Source of the DNA: Metaruminococcus_A gallistercoris | Lineage (GTDB): Bacteria > Bacillota > Clostridia > Oscillospirales > Ruminococcaceae | NCBI GenBank assembly: GCA_904394975.1 | Contig: CAJFNQ010000028.1 | Location: 1-23,175, forward strand | Direction: 5' to 3' | Length of the DNA: 23,175 nucleotides | In this document: piece after piece, positions 6,681 to 15,007 of the stretch | How positions within the stretch are numbered: position 1 is the first letter of the stretch | How the letters are laid out: every line of letters begins with the position of its first letter | The notes under the pieces: model-generated | Database searches by the model: none | What the model was told of the DNA's origin: nothing | The model's input: only the letters and a program-made list of their open reading frames with translations | Position numbers and translations under genes: made by a program

Positions 6681-8669
6681 ATGCCAGGAGTTAAAAAGTC
6701 GCCGAACGACCTTGCTGAATTTGTTTTTCATCAAGGAACGAACTATGAGGCTTACCGTTATTTCGGTTCTCATCCGGCAAAATATGGCCGCAGTGTGGGT
6801 GCGGTTTTTCGTGTTTGGGCGCCAAACGCCAAGTCTGTTTCTGTTGTAGGCGATTTTAACGACTGGGACCGGAACTTAAACCCAATGACCAAAACCGGAG
6901 AAAACGGAATTTGGTCTTGTTTTATTCCGCATATTCAGCAATATGATTTGTATAAATACAGCATTGAGTGTGCAGACGGAACGGTTCGTTTGAAAGCGGA
7001 CCCGTATGGATTTCATACAGAAACCGCGCCGGGAACCGCTTCAAAATTTTATGATTTGGACGGCTATGAGTGGCACGATTCAAAATGGCAAACCGAATTG
7101 AGAAATTGTAATATTCTGGATAAGCCTTTGAATATTTATGAAGTACATCTTGGTTCATGGCGTCGTTATGACGATGGGAATTTCTTTAATTATACCAAGA
7201 TGGCGGACGAACTGATCCCTTATGTAAAGGAAATGGGTTATACCCATATTGAGCTTTTGCCCGTGACTGAGTACCCTTATGAAGGTTCTTGGGGCTATCA
7301 GGTTACCGGTTATTTTGCTCCCACTTCGCGTTTTGGTACGCCTCATGATTTTATGAATTTTGTGGATCGGTGCCATATAGCGGGGATTGGAGTTCTTCTT
7401 GACTGGGTTCCAGCACATTTTCCGAAAGATGCGCATGGACTTTATGAATTTGACGGAACGCCTTGTTATGAATACAGTGATCCTCTCAAGCAGGAACACA
7501 AAGCTTGGGGAACAAGAGTATTTGATTATGGCAAAAACGAAGTCATCAGTTTCTTGATTTCCAGCGCTCGCTTCTGGGTGGATGTGTATCATATTGACGG
7601 GTTGCGTGTTGATGCGGTTGCGTCCATGCTTTATCTGGATTATGATCGCCGTGACGGAGAATGGCGCCCGAACAAAAACGGCGGGCATGAAAACTTGGAA
7701 GCAGTTGAGTTTTTCCAGAAGCTCAACCGTGCGATTTTGGGCGATTTCCCGGGAACTTTGATGATTGCGGAAGAGTCCACCGCATGGCCGTTGGTTACAA
7801 AACCGGTCGATGTTGGAGGCCTCGGGTTTAACTACAAGTGGAACATGGGTTGGATGAACGACATGCTATCGTATATGTCGTTGGATCCGCTTTATCGCGG
7901 CGGCAGCCATGACAAGCTTACGTTTTCTTTCTTTTATGCGTTTAGTGAAAACTTTATTTTACCTGTATCACATGACGAAGTTGTACATGGAAAATGTTCG
8001 TTGATCAATAAAATGCCTGGTGAATATGAGCAGAAATTCGCCGGTGTCCGCGCTTTTCTGGGTTATATGATGGCTCATCCAGGGGGCAAGCTGCTTTTCA
8101 TGGGGCAGGAGTTCGGTCAGTTCATAGAATGGGATTACAAAAAAGAACTGGATTGGATGCTGCTTGGTTATGAAATGCATCAGAAATTAAAAGGCTTCGT
8201 TTCACAGTTAAATAAGTTTTATTTGAATACGCCGTCGTTATGGGAAGACGACCATTCGTGGGAGGGATTCCAATGGATTTCAAACGATGATTACACACAA
8301 AACATCATTTCTTTCAGGCGCATCAGTAAAAAAGGTGATGAAATCGTTGTTGTGTGTAATTTCTCGCCGGTCAAACGTGAAAATTATATGATCGGTGCTC
8401 CGTATTACGGAACTTATACCGAAATCTTTTCCACAAATGAAGAGCGTTTCGGAGGAAGCGGAGCAGATAATTCCGAACCGATTCATTCGGCTGATGTTCC
8501 AAACCATGGCTATGAACAATCCATTTCTCTAACAGTTTCGCCAATGTCAGTGATGTTCTTTCAGGTAAAAAAAGAACAGCGGCCAAAGGCAGCACCCAAG
8601 TCCCGCAAAAAGACCACAGCAAAATCCGCAGGACGAAAACCAGCAAAACCGCGTTCCAAAAAAGCGTAA
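6681..8669 (+). CDS. glgB: 1,4-alpha-glucan branching enzyme
   Basis: This GH13 enzyme cuts alpha-1,4 chains and re-attaches them by alpha-1,6 bonds to branch glycogen in the cytoplasm. An N-terminal CBM48-type domain (FRVWAPNAKSVSVVGDFNDW) leads into the catalytic barrel, with the ELLPVTEYP region, the nucleophile Asp311 in GLRVDAV, the acid/base at Glu364 or Glu365 in AEEST, and Asp432 in SHDEVVHG. At 662 residues it is the shorter form without the extra N-terminal module of E. coli GlgB (728). GGAGG at 6668-6672 lies 8 nt before ATG 6681; the ATG at 6666 overlaps that site and is rejected as the start. Residues 630-662 are an odd Lys/Arg/Pro/Ala tail described in the findings. It is the first gene of the glg operon. 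Confidence 0.96.
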   Translation: MPGVKKSPNDLAEFVFHQGTNYEAYRYFGSHPAKYGRSVGAVFRVWAPNAKSVSVVGDFNDWDRNLNPMTKTGENGIWSCFIPHIQQYDLYKYSIECADGTVRLKADPYGFHTETAPGTASKFYDLDGYEWHDSKWQTELRNCNILDKPLNIYEVHLGSWRRYDDGNFFNYTKMADELIPYVKEMGYTHIELLPVTEYPYEGSWGYQVTGYFAPTSRFGTPHDFMNFVDRCHIAGIGVLLDWVPAHFPKDAHGLYEFDGTPCYEYSDPLKQEHKAWGTRVFDYGKNEVISFLISSARFWVDVYHIDGLRVDAVASMLYLDYDRRDGEWRPNKNGGHENLEAVEFFQKLNRAILGDFPGTLMIAEESTAWPLVTKPVDVGGLGFNYKWNMGWMNDMLSYMSLDPLYRGGSHDKLTFSFFYAFSENFILPVSHDEVVHGKCSLINKMPGEYEQKFAGVRAFLGYMMAHPGGKLLFMGQEFGQFIEWDYKKELDWMLLGYEMHQKLKGFVSQLNKFYLNTPSLWEDDHSWEGFQWISNDDYTQNIISFRRISKKGDEIVVVCNFSPVKRENYMIGAPYYGTYTEIFSTNEERFGGSGADNSEPIHSADVPNHGYEQSISLTVSPMSVMFFQVKKEQRPKAAPKSRKKTTAKSAGRKPAKPRSKKA

Positions 8670-8717
8670 CTGTCTTCTGAAATGTATTAAATAATCATTA
8701 AAACGGGAGTGAGACGT

Positions 8718-9920
8718 GTGTTCAACAAAAAAGAATGTGTTGCAATGTTGTTGGCCGGCGGGCAGGGAAGTCGTTTGTATGTCTTAACACAGCATATGGC
8801 GAAACCGGCTGTTCCATTTGGAGGGAAGTATCGAATCATTGATTTCCCGCTGTCAAACTGTGTGAATTCAGGAATCGATACGGTCGGTGTTTTGACTCAG
8901 TATCAGCCTTTGGTGCTCAATGAGTATCTGGGAAATGGACAGCCTTGGGATCTGGACCGTATCCATGGCGGTTTGCATGTTCTTCCGCCGTATCAGTCTG
9001 CGCTGGGAGCACAGTGGTACAAAGGCACGGCGAACGCGATTTACCAGAACATGTCGTTTATTGACCGGTATGATCCGGAGTATGTTTTGATCCTTTCCGG
9101 CGACCATATTTACAAAATGGATTACAACCAGATGCTGTCCTTCCATAAAGAAAAGAATGCTGATTGTACCATCGCGGTTTTGCAGGTTCCGAAAGAAGAG
9201 GCTTCTCGTTTCGGTATCATGACTGCGGATGAAAATGGCACGATTGTCGACTTTGAGGAAAAACCGAAGGAGCCAAAGAGTGATTTGGCGTCTATGGGTA
9301 TTTACATCTTTACCTGGAAAAAGCTGAAACAGTATTTGATCGAAGATGAGAATAATATTGATTCCAGCAAAGACTTTGGTAAGAATATCATTCCGGCTAT
9401 GCTTGCTGCGAATGAGAAGATGGTTGCATATCCGTTTGAAGGATATTGGAAAGACGTTGGGACACTTGACAGCCTGTGGGAAGCTAACATGGACTTGCTC
9501 AACCCCAATGTCCCGCTGGAACTTTATGATCCGGATTGGAAGATCTATTCCCGTAACCCGGTCATGCCTCCGCATTATATTGCTGCACAGGCAAATGTAC
9601 AAAACAGCATGGTAACAGAGGGCTGTAATATTTATGGCACTGTTGACTTTTCTGTGTTGTTTGCTGGTGTTACCATTGAAGAAGGCGCTATTGTCAGAGA
9701 CAGTATCGTCATGCCGGGAGCGGTCATTAAGAAAAATTCGATTGTTGAATATGCTATTGTTGGTGAAGATGTTGTCATTGAGGAAAATGTCGTAATCGGT
9801 CAGCGCCCTGAAATGATTGATGATAAATCACAGTGGGGCATTGCGGTTGTTGGACCGGATGTGACAGTGTCTTCTGGAACGGTTATTAAGCCAAAACAGA
9901 TGGTTGCAGGGAACATATAG
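8718..9920 (+). CDS. glgC: Glucose-1-phosphate adenylyltransferase, catalytic subunit
   Basis: GlgC makes ADP-glucose from ATP and glucose-1-phosphate, the committed step of glycogen synthesis. The 400-residue protein has an intact nucleotidyl-transfer signature: GGQGSRL at 14-20, KPAVPFGGKYR at 29-39, SGDHIYKMDY mid-domain, and FEEKP. The C-terminal quarter is a left-handed beta-helix of hexapeptide-like repeats (NIYGTVDFSVLFAGVTIEEG). The start is GTG 8718: CGGGAG at 8704-8709 is 8 nt upstream, whereas the earlier in-frame GTG at 8709 overlaps it. It lies 48 nt after glgB and 13 nt before glgD, and GlgC and GlgD probably assemble into a heterotetramer, as shown for Firmicutes GlgC/GlgD pairs. 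Confidence 0.96.
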   Translation: MFNKKECVAMLLAGGQGSRLYVLTQHMAKPAVPFGGKYRIIDFPLSNCVNSGIDTVGVLTQYQPLVLNEYLGNGQPWDLDRIHGGLHVLPPYQSALGAQWYKGTANAIYQNMSFIDRYDPEYVLILSGDHIYKMDYNQMLSFHKEKNADCTIAVLQVPKEEASRFGIMTADENGTIVDFEEKPKEPKSDLASMGIYIFTWKKLKQYLIEDENNIDSSKDFGKNIIPAMLAANEKMVAYPFEGYWKDVGTLDSLWEANMDLLNPNVPLELYDPDWKIYSRNPVMPPHYIAAQANVQNSMVTEGCNIYGTVDFSVLFAGVTIEEGAIVRDSIVMPGAVIKKNSIVEYAIVGEDVVIEENVVIGQRPEMIDDKSQWGIAVVGPDVTVSSGTVIKPKQMVAGNI

Positions 9921-9933
9921 GAGGACAGAAGAC

Positions 9934-11058
9934 ATGTATAATGAAAAAGTTTGTGGCATTATTTTCTCCAATACCCATGATGATATTATTACGGAATTAA
10001 CTGCAAACCGTACATTGGGTTCGGTTCCCTATGGTGGCCGTTATCGTTTGATTGACTTTCCGCTTTCTAATATGGTGCGTTCCGGAATCGATCAGGTAGG
10101 TATTATCACCAAGTACAATTATCAGTCGCTTATTGACCATTTAGGTTCCGGCCGTGAGTGGGACCTTACCCGTAAAGTCGGTGGCCTTCATATTCTTCCG
10201 CCTTTTGGAAATACGGTACATAATGGCATTTACCGCGGAAAATTGGAAGCTCTTTATAGCTCCGTTGCGTTTTTAACCCATTCGAAATGTAAGTACGTCG
10301 TTATGTCTGATTGTAACATCATTTCGAATATGGACTATCGGAAGCTGGTTGAATATCATATTGAAAAAGGCGCTGACATTACAGTAATATATAAGGACAC
10401 TAATGTGTCGGAAGAACAAGCCATGTGCAGCACGCTCCTGAAAGTGGATAATAAATCGCGTGTTATAGAAACGATGATCGGTTCTAAAACAAGCGGCCAG
10501 CATCTGCTTGGTTTGGATGTATTCGTAATGGAACGTGAGTTCCTGGTTGACCTGATTCGTGAATCAAACGCGAAAGGCGTATATGATTTCGACCGCGACA
10601 TTCTTCAGGCTCGTAACAAAGAGCTTAATATTGTCGGTTATGAGTACGACGGTTTTATTGAAGATGTCTGCACCATGCAGAGTTATTATCACGCGAATAT
10701 GGATCTGCTCAATCCGGAAGCCAGAAAAGTACTTTTTCCGGCGGATCGGCCAGTATACACCAAAATTCGCGATGAAGTTCCTGTAAAATATGGTATAGAC
10801 GCTGTGGCGAAAAATTCACTGATCGCTGACGGATGCATCATCGAAGGTGATGTTGAGAACTCCATTTTATTCCGTGGCGTTATTGTGAAGCCAGGTGCCA
10901 AAATCAAGAATTCTATTGTGATGCAGGGAACAGTCGTTGGTTCCAAATGTGAGGTCAACTATGTTATTGCGGATAAGAACGTGGTAATCAATGATTATCG
11001 TGTTGTTACCGGAACGATGGATTACCCTGTTTATCTTACAAAGAATTCCAGAGTATAA
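9934..11058 (+). CDS. glgD: GlgD, non-catalytic subunit of ADP-glucose pyrophosphorylase
   Basis: This 374-residue GlgC paralogue keeps the fold (VPYGGRYRLIDFPLSN near residue 30, HANMDLLNP, C-terminal beta-helix) but has lost the nucleotide-binding signature: where GlgC has GGQGSRL...KPAVPFGG, GlgD reads FSNTHDDIITELT...LGSVPYGG. The SGDH motif is SDCN. Such degenerate partners are known in Firmicutes to modulate the activity and affinity of GlgC rather than catalyse. ATG 9934 has GGAGG at 9920-9924, 9 nt upstream; the GGAGG begins on the last base of the glgC stop codon, so the two genes are tightly linked for matched expression. Confidence 0.95.
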   Translation: MYNEKVCGIIFSNTHDDIITELTANRTLGSVPYGGRYRLIDFPLSNMVRSGIDQVGIITKYNYQSLIDHLGSGREWDLTRKVGGLHILPPFGNTVHNGIYRGKLEALYSSVAFLTHSKCKYVVMSDCNIISNMDYRKLVEYHIEKGADITVIYKDTNVSEEQAMCSTLLKVDNKSRVIETMIGSKTSGQHLLGLDVFVMEREFLVDLIRESNAKGVYDFDRDILQARNKELNIVGYEYDGFIEDVCTMQSYYHANMDLLNPEARKVLFPADRPVYTKIRDEVPVKYGIDAVAKNSLIADGCIIEGDVENSILFRGVIVKPGAKIKNSIVMQGTVVGSKCEVNYVIADKNVVINDYRVVTGTMDYPVYLTKNSRV

Positions 11059-11097
11059 GCAGAGCATGCAGGATGTTTATGGGAAAGGATGATTCGA

Positions 11098-12513
11098 ATG
11101 AAGGTGCTCTTTGCTGCCAGTGAGGCGGTTCCGCTGATTGCGTCGGGGGGGCTTGCAGATGTAGCAGGTGCTTTGCCGAAAGCGATTCGTAACCGCAGGG
11201 TTGCCTGCCGTGTCGTTTTGCCGCTTTATCAGGATATCAAGGAAGAACATCGCAGTAAGTTTAAGTACATAACCAATTTTTATGTGGATGTTGCATGGCG
11301 GAAACAGTACTGCGGGTTGTTTGAGTACAATTACAACGGCGTTATTTATTATCTTTTGGATAATGAGTATTACTTTAAACGCCCTGGGTTGTATGGTTAT
11401 TATGATGACGCTGAGCGCTTTGCTTTTTTCTCTCGCGCGATTTTGGAAATGCTCCGTTACATTGATTATAAGCCGGACATTATTCATACGAACGATTGGC
11501 AGACCGCTTTGACGCCTGTGTATTATAAGCTCTTTTATGAGCATCAGGATGGCTTCCAGGGCATCCGTAATGTTTTTACCATTCACAATATTCAGTATCA
11601 GGGCAAATATGGAATGGAAATTCTTGAAACGGTGCTGGGAATTGATAAAAATCAGGCAAGCGTGATTGAATGCGATCATTGTGTCAACTTTATGAAAGGC
11701 GCTATTCAGCTGGCGGATAAGGTAACTACGGTTAGCCCTTCTTACGCGAATGAAATTCTTACTCCGTGGTATTCTCACGGCCTTGATTCTATTCTGAACG
11801 ATAATCAGTATAAACTGTGCGGTATTTTAAACGGTATTGATAATACTCGTTTTGAGCCCCGCGAAGGTGATGGAATTTACGCGGCGTTCTCTGAGAAGGA
11901 TATTTCCGGCAAGTTGGAAAATAAGAAAATGCTGTTGGAAGAGATGGGCCTTCCGGATGACGGATCTCCGCTTCTTTCCATGGTGACCCGTCTTGTTGAG
12001 CACAAAGGGTTGGATCTGGTTCGTGCTGTGTTTGATGATATCATCGCAGAAGGATTCCAGGTTATGATTCTGGGCTCCGGTGAAAAAGAGTATGAGGATT
12101 TCTTCAAATACATGAAAGGAAAATATCCGGATCGTGTAGCGCTTTATCTTGGCTTTATGCCGGATCTTGCCAAAAAGGTCTATGCTTCCAGCGATATGTT
12201 CCTGATGCCTTCCAAGAGTGAGCCTTGCGGTTTGGCGCAGATGATCTCTCTGCGTTATGGTACGATTCCGATTGTTCGTGAAACCGGCGGCTTGCGTGAC
12301 AGTATTTCAGACTGCGGGTCCTTGAGCGGAAACGGTTTTACCTTTAAAACCTATCAGGCGTATGATATGCTCGACGCGATCCGTCGTGCGAAAACACTCT
12401 ATAATGACAAGGACAATTGGGACGGTCTGGTCCGTTACGCAATGACTTGTGATTACAGCTGGAAACGTTCCGCAGCTTCTTACGTGGCAATGTATAATGA
12501 ACTTGTTGGCTAA
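11098..12513 (+). CDS. glgA: Glycogen synthase (ADP-glucose type, GT5)
   Basis: GlgA transfers glucose from ADP-glucose to the non-reducing end of an alpha-1,4-glucan. The 471-residue GT-B enzyme has the N-terminal start MKVLFAASEAVPL, the glycine loop at 16-22 (SGGLADV, where E. coli has KTGGLADV), HTNDWQTAL, the C-terminal domain opening LLSMVTRLVEHKGLDL, and SEPCGLAQ with Glu375, the equivalent of E. coli Glu377. The start is ATG 11098: AAAGGA at 11084-11089 is 8 nt upstream, while ATG 11089 overlaps that site. It is the last gene of the operon, 39 nt after glgD, and is followed by a terminator. No glycogen phosphorylase or debranching gene is present here, so breakdown must be encoded elsewhere. 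Confidence 0.96.
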   Translation: MKVLFAASEAVPLIASGGLADVAGALPKAIRNRRVACRVVLPLYQDIKEEHRSKFKYITNFYVDVAWRKQYCGLFEYNYNGVIYYLLDNEYYFKRPGLYGYYDDAERFAFFSRAILEMLRYIDYKPDIIHTNDWQTALTPVYYKLFYEHQDGFQGIRNVFTIHNIQYQGKYGMEILETVLGIDKNQASVIECDHCVNFMKGAIQLADKVTTVSPSYANEILTPWYSHGLDSILNDNQYKLCGILNGIDNTRFEPREGDGIYAAFSEKDISGKLENKKMLLEEMGLPDDGSPLLSMVTRLVEHKGLDLVRAVFDDIIAEGFQVMILGSGEKEYEDFFKYMKGKYPDRVALYLGFMPDLAKKVYASSDMFLMPSKSEPCGLAQMISLRYGTIPIVRETGGLRDSISDCGSLSGNGFTFKTYQAYDMLDAIRRAKTLYNDKDNWDGLVRYAMTCDYSWKRSAASYVAMYNELVG

Positions 12514-12528
12514 TCGTATATGAATCAT

Positions 12529-12564
12529 AAAAAAGGAGTATCTGAAAAGATACTCCTTTTTTAT
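12529..12564. terminator. Bidirectional terminator between glgA and apgM
   Basis: A stem of about 15 bp (core AAGGAGTATCT with AGATACTCCTT) with a GAAA tetraloop is flanked by A and T runs. It ends the glg operon and the convergent apgM transcript. Confidence 0.92.
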
Positions 12565-12588
12565 GTGTATGAATATGTAACTGTTTTA

Positions 12589-13797
12589 TTATTCCTGCTC
12601 CAGGAAATGGCTCATAATATCCGGCCCATGTGCAATGAAATGTCCGCTGTTTTTGGCTCCCGATTCGCTGAACGGAACCGTGCTTTCCAATGATTTGCCA
12701 CTGGAGTAGATCATATATGGAACAGCATCACGCGTATGGGTTTTAAGAGAGATTGGAGTGGGGTGGTCAGGAAGAATCATCACCTTAAAATCACCATATT
12801 GTTTAAGAGCGTCCAGAACTGGCCCCAGAATTTTTTGATCGATTTCTTCAATGGATTTTACCTTGTTGCTCAACTCGTTGCGGTGGCCGCATTCATCCGG
12901 CGCTTCGACATGAAGGTAAATGAAATCGTGATCGTTCAGCGCTTTGATTGCAGCATCCGCTTTTCCTTTAAAGTTGGTGTCAATGTATCCTGTTGCGCCG
13001 GGAACATTGATAACATCCATCTGTGCAAGCTTTCCAATCCCTTTGATGAGATCAACCGCGGAAATGACAGCGCCTTTTAGATGATACAGCTCTTCAAAGG
13101 AGGAAAGCGGCTTGTAGCGGCCGTTTCCCCACAACCACATGGAGTTTGCCGGCCGTTCACCACGTGCAATACGTGCCTTGTTAACCGGATGATCCTTTAA
13201 TATGTCGTAACTCTCCTTCATCATTTGAAGAAGCGGGGCTGCGTTTGGGTTAGACGGAAGATATTCTCCGATTACCCGTCCGGAAATATCGTGCGGAGGC
13301 GTTAACGGGGTAATGTCATCCGGGCCGTTGTCCCACACCAGACAGTGACGGTAGCTGAAGCCCGGGTACAAATGAAAAATATCGTTGTTAAAATGTTCTC
13401 CCAATGTTTGAATCAGGGCAGTTGCGTCTTCCGTGCTAATATCACCGCCGCAGTAATCTACCATTGTTTTATCTCGATAATCCGCTTCATCGGAAAGCGT
13501 TACCAGATTGCAGCGCATAGCAACATCGGTCGTTTTCAGCTGAATACCGATGCTTGCGGCTTCCAGCGGGGAACGGCCGGCATAATAACGATCCGGGTCA
13601 TATCCCATAACGGAAAGATTGGCCACGTCGCTTCCGGGCGAAAGGTGGTCGGCGACTGTTTTAACAAGGCCGATTTCTGAATGGGGCGTGAGTTTATCCA
13701 TGTTTGGGGTGTTTGCGGCTTCTAGCGGGGTTTTTCCGCCGAGTTCATCACACGGATAGTCCGCCATGCCATCGCATAACAAAACCAGGTATTTCAT
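12589..13797 (-). CDS. apgM: Cofactor-independent phosphoglycerate mutase, archaeal type
   Basis: This 402-residue alkaline-phosphatase-superfamily enzyme interconverts 3- and 2-phosphoglycerate in glycolysis without 2,3-bisphosphoglycerate. It is the ApgM form, related to but shorter than GpmI. Metal-site residues are visible at Asp9 (LLCDGMAD), in the C-terminal DECGH and LPDHPTP motifs and in GHFIAHG. The phosphorylated nucleophile is Ser62 in DVANLSVMGYDP. The family opening GKTPLEAANTPNMDKL is complete. CCTCCT at 13804-13809 reads as AGGAGG before the ATG. It sits 41 nt downstream of the pseudouridine synthase gene and may share its transcript. Some bacterial members were once misnamed as homoserine kinase-like; the full motif set argues for a mutase. 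Confidence 0.93.
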   Translation of the reverse strand: MKYLVLLCDGMADYPCDELGGKTPLEAANTPNMDKLTPHSEIGLVKTVADHLSPGSDVANLSVMGYDPDRYYAGRSPLEAASIGIQLKTTDVAMRCNLVTLSDEADYRDKTMVDYCGGDISTEDATALIQTLGEHFNNDIFHLYPGFSYRHCLVWDNGPDDITPLTPPHDISGRVIGEYLPSNPNAAPLLQMMKESYDILKDHPVNKARIARGERPANSMWLWGNGRYKPLSSFEELYHLKGAVISAVDLIKGIGKLAQMDVINVPGATGYIDTNFKGKADAAIKALNDHDFIYLHVEAPDECGHRNELSNKVKSIEEIDQKILGPVLDALKQYGDFKVMILPDHPTPISLKTHTRDAVPYMIYSSGKSLESTVPFSESGAKNSGHFIAHGPDIMSHFLEQE

Positions 13798-13838
13798 AAT
13801 AATCCTCCTGTTTTATGAATATTCATGCGGCAGTGTCT

Positions 13839-14807
13839 TTACAATGAAAACAGCCTGCCGTTATAAAAATCGTTTTGAAACCAGACCTCTTTAAGGGTAA
13901 ATGTTTTTCCTTGAAGATAATTCAATATTCCCGCATCGTTGGAAAACGAAAAAGTCAACTTGTAGGAACAAAGTGCCTGGTACTTGTAACCGAGCTTTTT
14001 ATCTTCCTTATTGATGCCGTATTTTCCATCGCCAAGAATCGGGTGACCGATATGGGCGAGATGCGCACGGATTTGATGGGTTCTTCCGGTGAGCAGATTG
14101 ACATTCAAAAGAGAGAGATTATTGCGTTGATCTAATACGGTATACTCAGTTTTGATGGGTTTTGCCTGACCGAATGGCTTATCCTGCACCTGTACCAAGT
14201 TGGTCGACGAATCTTTTTGCAGGTACCCGGTAAGAAGTTGATGCGGCTTCGGCATTTTTCCATGCACAATGCAAAGATACTGTTTGGTAAGCTCTCGGTG
14301 CTTGATTTTTTCATTTAAGATACGAAGCGTTTCCGCGTTTTTCGCGACAATCACAATGCCGCAGGTGTTTCGGTCAATCCGGTTACAAAGGGCTGGGGCA
14401 AAGCTGTTTTCCTGTTCCGGATCATATTCTTTCTGCAGATACAAATAATGTTGCACACGGTGAATCAACGTATCGGCTGTGTTGTCATTGTCTTCATGTA
14501 CGACCAGTCCGCATGGTTTATCCACAAGTAAAATATTCTCATCTTCATAAACAATGTTTATTTTAGCTGGTGCAGCCAAGAATGACTTGGGATGGTCCTG
14601 TTCAAGAAATTCATCATTTAAATAGAGTGCAACAACGTCACCTTCACATAAAACCTGATTGGGTTGGCATCGTTTTTTATTCACTTTGATTCGTTTTAAC
14701 CGAATTCCTTTGTAAAGCATCCCTTTTGGCAGGAGGGGAGTGGCTTTTGATAAAAATTTATCCAGTCGCTGTCCCGCGTCGTTTGAAGCAATGATGAACT
14801 CTTTCAC
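13839..14807 (-). CDS. RluA-family pseudouridine synthase
   Basis: This 322-residue RNA-modifying enzyme converts uridine to pseudouridine in rRNA or tRNA. Residues 1-70 form an S4-like RNA-binding domain (GQRLDKFLSKATPLLPKG, then RIKVNKKR). The catalytic domain opens with ENILLVDKPCGLVVH. The catalytic aspartate is Asp145 in NRIDRNTCG, where RluA/C/D proteins usually read HRLDRxTSG. The C-terminal LLTGRTHQIRAHLAHIGHPILGD motif is intact. The start is GTG 14807 with GGGAG at 14817-14813. The atypical N/C residues next to the aspartate occur in Firmicutes subfamilies, so activity is likely; the target uridine cannot be assigned. It is the first gene of a likely two-gene unit with apgM. Confidence 0.9.
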   Translation of the reverse strand: MKEFIIASNDAGQRLDKFLSKATPLLPKGMLYKGIRLKRIKVNKKRCQPNQVLCEGDVVALYLNDEFLEQDHPKSFLAAPAKINIVYEDENILLVDKPCGLVVHEDNDNTADTLIHRVQHYLYLQKEYDPEQENSFAPALCNRIDRNTCGIVIVAKNAETLRILNEKIKHRELTKQYLCIVHGKMPKPHQLLTGYLQKDSSTNLVQVQDKPFGQAKPIKTEYTVLDQRNNLSLLNVNLLTGRTHQIRAHLAHIGHPILGDGKYGINKEDKKLGYKYQALCSYKLTFSFSNDAGILNYLQGKTFTLKEVWFQNDFYNGRLFSL

Positions 14808-14854
14808 AGTTTCTCCCTCGGCATAAATTGTGCTCGTTTTTAAAACGCGTTTCT

Positions 14855-14863
14855 ATTATAACA
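14855..14863 (-). promoter_or_regulatory. Extended -10 promoter for the pseudouridine synthase gene
   Basis: On the minus strand TGTTATAAT gives a perfect TATAAT (14860-14855) with an upstream TG. No convincing -35 lies 16-18 nt upstream, which is tolerable for an extended -10. Confidence 0.5.
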
Positions 14864-14920
14864 TATTTTAAAACATGAAAATAGGATTTTTTATTTTACA
14901 CCCGCATTATTTGTTTATAA

Positions 14921-14943
14921 ATTGTTCATTGACATTGAACAAT
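14921..14943. promoter_or_regulatory. Palindrome flanking the -35 element of the marR promoter
   Basis: ATTGTTCA (14921-14928) and its exact complement TGAACAAT (14936-14943) are separated by 7 nt holding the whole -35 hexamer. Arm size and position fit a repressor site. It does not share a sequence with the downstream palindrome, so it may bind a different protein. Confidence 0.55.
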
Positions 14944-14957
14944 GTTATGACTATAAT
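14929..14957 (+). promoter_or_regulatory. Consensus sigma-A promoter of marR and the ABC exporter
   Basis: TTGACA (14929-14934), exactly 17 nt, then TATAAT (14952-14957): a perfect consensus. Such a strong promoter needs repression, and two palindromes overlap it. Confidence 0.9.
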
Positions 14958-14985
14958 TAACCACGTTAATTATTAACATGGTTAA
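14957..14985. promoter_or_regulatory. MarR operator candidate at the marR promoter
   Basis: The 14-bp arms TTAACCACGTTAAT (14957-14970) and ATTAACATGGTTAA (14972-14985) are complementary except at one position, around a central T. The palindrome begins on the last base of the -10 and covers the transcription start, the classical position for autorepression by a MarR dimer. Confidence 0.75.
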
Positions 14986-15007
14986 TCAATTATAAGAGGG
15001 TGATTGG

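Noticed and set aside
8868..9602. 244-residue minus-strand frame inside glgC
   Set aside because: Antisense shadow of a clear GlgC; no ribosome site and no recognisable domain.
11077..11778. 233-residue minus-strand frame inside glgA
   Set aside because: Antisense shadow of a clear GlgA; no supporting signals.
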